NCBI GenBank assembly: GCA_026993275.1
Contig: JALWUB010000247.1
Coordinates: 1-5,976 of the forward strand
Origin: Robiginitomaculum sp.
GTDB lineage: Bacteria > Pseudomonadota > Alphaproteobacteria > Caulobacterales > Maricaulaceae
Direction of reading: 5' to 3'
Length of the DNA stretch: 5,976 bases
Positions 5,783 to 5,976 of the stretch are shown piece after piece. Each line of letters opens with the position of its first letter. Position 1 is the first letter of the stretch. Made by a program: the position numbers and the translations under genes. Under the pieces are notes generated by a model that worked only from the letters and a program-made list of their open reading frames with translations, was not told the DNA's origin and did no database searches.

Positions 5783-5976
5783 ATGGACGGGCAGCATTTC
5801 AGCCTGCATTTCATTGATCTGGCCGTGATCGGTTTGTATCTGGCCGGCATGGTCACAATCGGGTTGTGGCTGTCCGGCAAAAGCCACAGCGCCAAGGACT
5901 ATTTTCTGGCCGGGCGCTCCATGACCTGGCCGGTCATCGGCTTTTCCCTGTTTGCCTCCAACATTTCCAGCACCAC
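5783..5976 (+). CDS. sodium:solute symporter (SSS family), 5' end only
   Basis: The first 64 complete codons of an inner-membrane secondary transporter, cut by the window edge. The ATG at 5783 follows a good Shine-Dalgarno sequence (GGAGG, 5772-5776, six bases before the start). The product begins with a hydrophobic first membrane segment (about residues 10-31, through FIDLAVIGLYLAGM and IGLWLSG). The SSS-family signature KDYFLAGRSMTW (38-49) follows, and the start of the second membrane segment (IGFSLFASNISSTT), both characteristic of Na+/sugar symporters of the SLC5 type. Divergent to the receptor and sharing the paired-operator region, it would carry the sugar delivered to the periplasm across the inner membrane with sodium. 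Sucrose or another glucoside as substrate is inferred from context. The missing part would be expected to bring the protein to about 500 residues or more. Confidence 0.9.
   Translation, partial: MDGQHFSLHFIDLAVIGLYLAGMVTIGLWLSGKSHSAKDYFLAGRSMTWPVIGFSLFASNISST

Noticed and set aside
1..5976. CRISPR arrays, insertion sequences or phage and defence genes
   Set aside because: No regularly spaced repeats, transposase motifs, long terminal inverted repeats or defence-type domains were found on either strand.

Overview
The window is moderately GC-rich and looks like part of the chromosome of a Gram-negative, probably alphaproteobacterial, species. The reasons are the elongator-type CAT tRNA and an outer-membrane TonB-dependent receptor coupled to a solute:sodium symporter and cytoplasmic sugar enzymes. 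No genus can be assigned from the sequence alone.

Layout from left to right: a tRNA with anticodon CAT on the + strand (48-124); an 18-base convergent gap; a ROK-family fructokinase (143-1051, -); an amylosucrase-type GH13 enzyme (1051-2952, -), whose stop codon overlaps the fructokinase start as TAATG; a 138-base gap with two strong hairpins, one followed by a T-run; a TonB-dependent receptor (3091-5556, -); a 226-base divergent regulatory region with two matching LacI/GalR-type palindromes; and the first 194 bases of a sodium:solute symporter gene (from 5783, +), cut by the window edge.

The genes read as a sucrose uptake and catabolism locus comparable in logic to the Xanthomonas sux locus. 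The receptor would bring sucrose across the outer membrane and the symporter would bring it across the inner membrane. The cytoplasmic amylosucrase or sucrose hydrolase would split it, moving the glucosyl unit to an alpha-glucan or water and releasing fructose. The fructokinase would make fructose-6-phosphate. The expected LacI-type repressor is not in the window. The sucrose assignment rests on the amylosucrase family and is an inference for the two transport genes.

I see no wholly new system here. The points most worth a second look are the paired operators mirrored onto the two divergent genes, a canonical EF-hand calcium loop inside the receptor barrel, replacement of acceptor-site arginines in the amylosucrase, the terminator-like hairpin ahead of the amylosucrase (which has no Shine-Dalgarno sequence), and an acceptor-stem mismatch in the tRNA.
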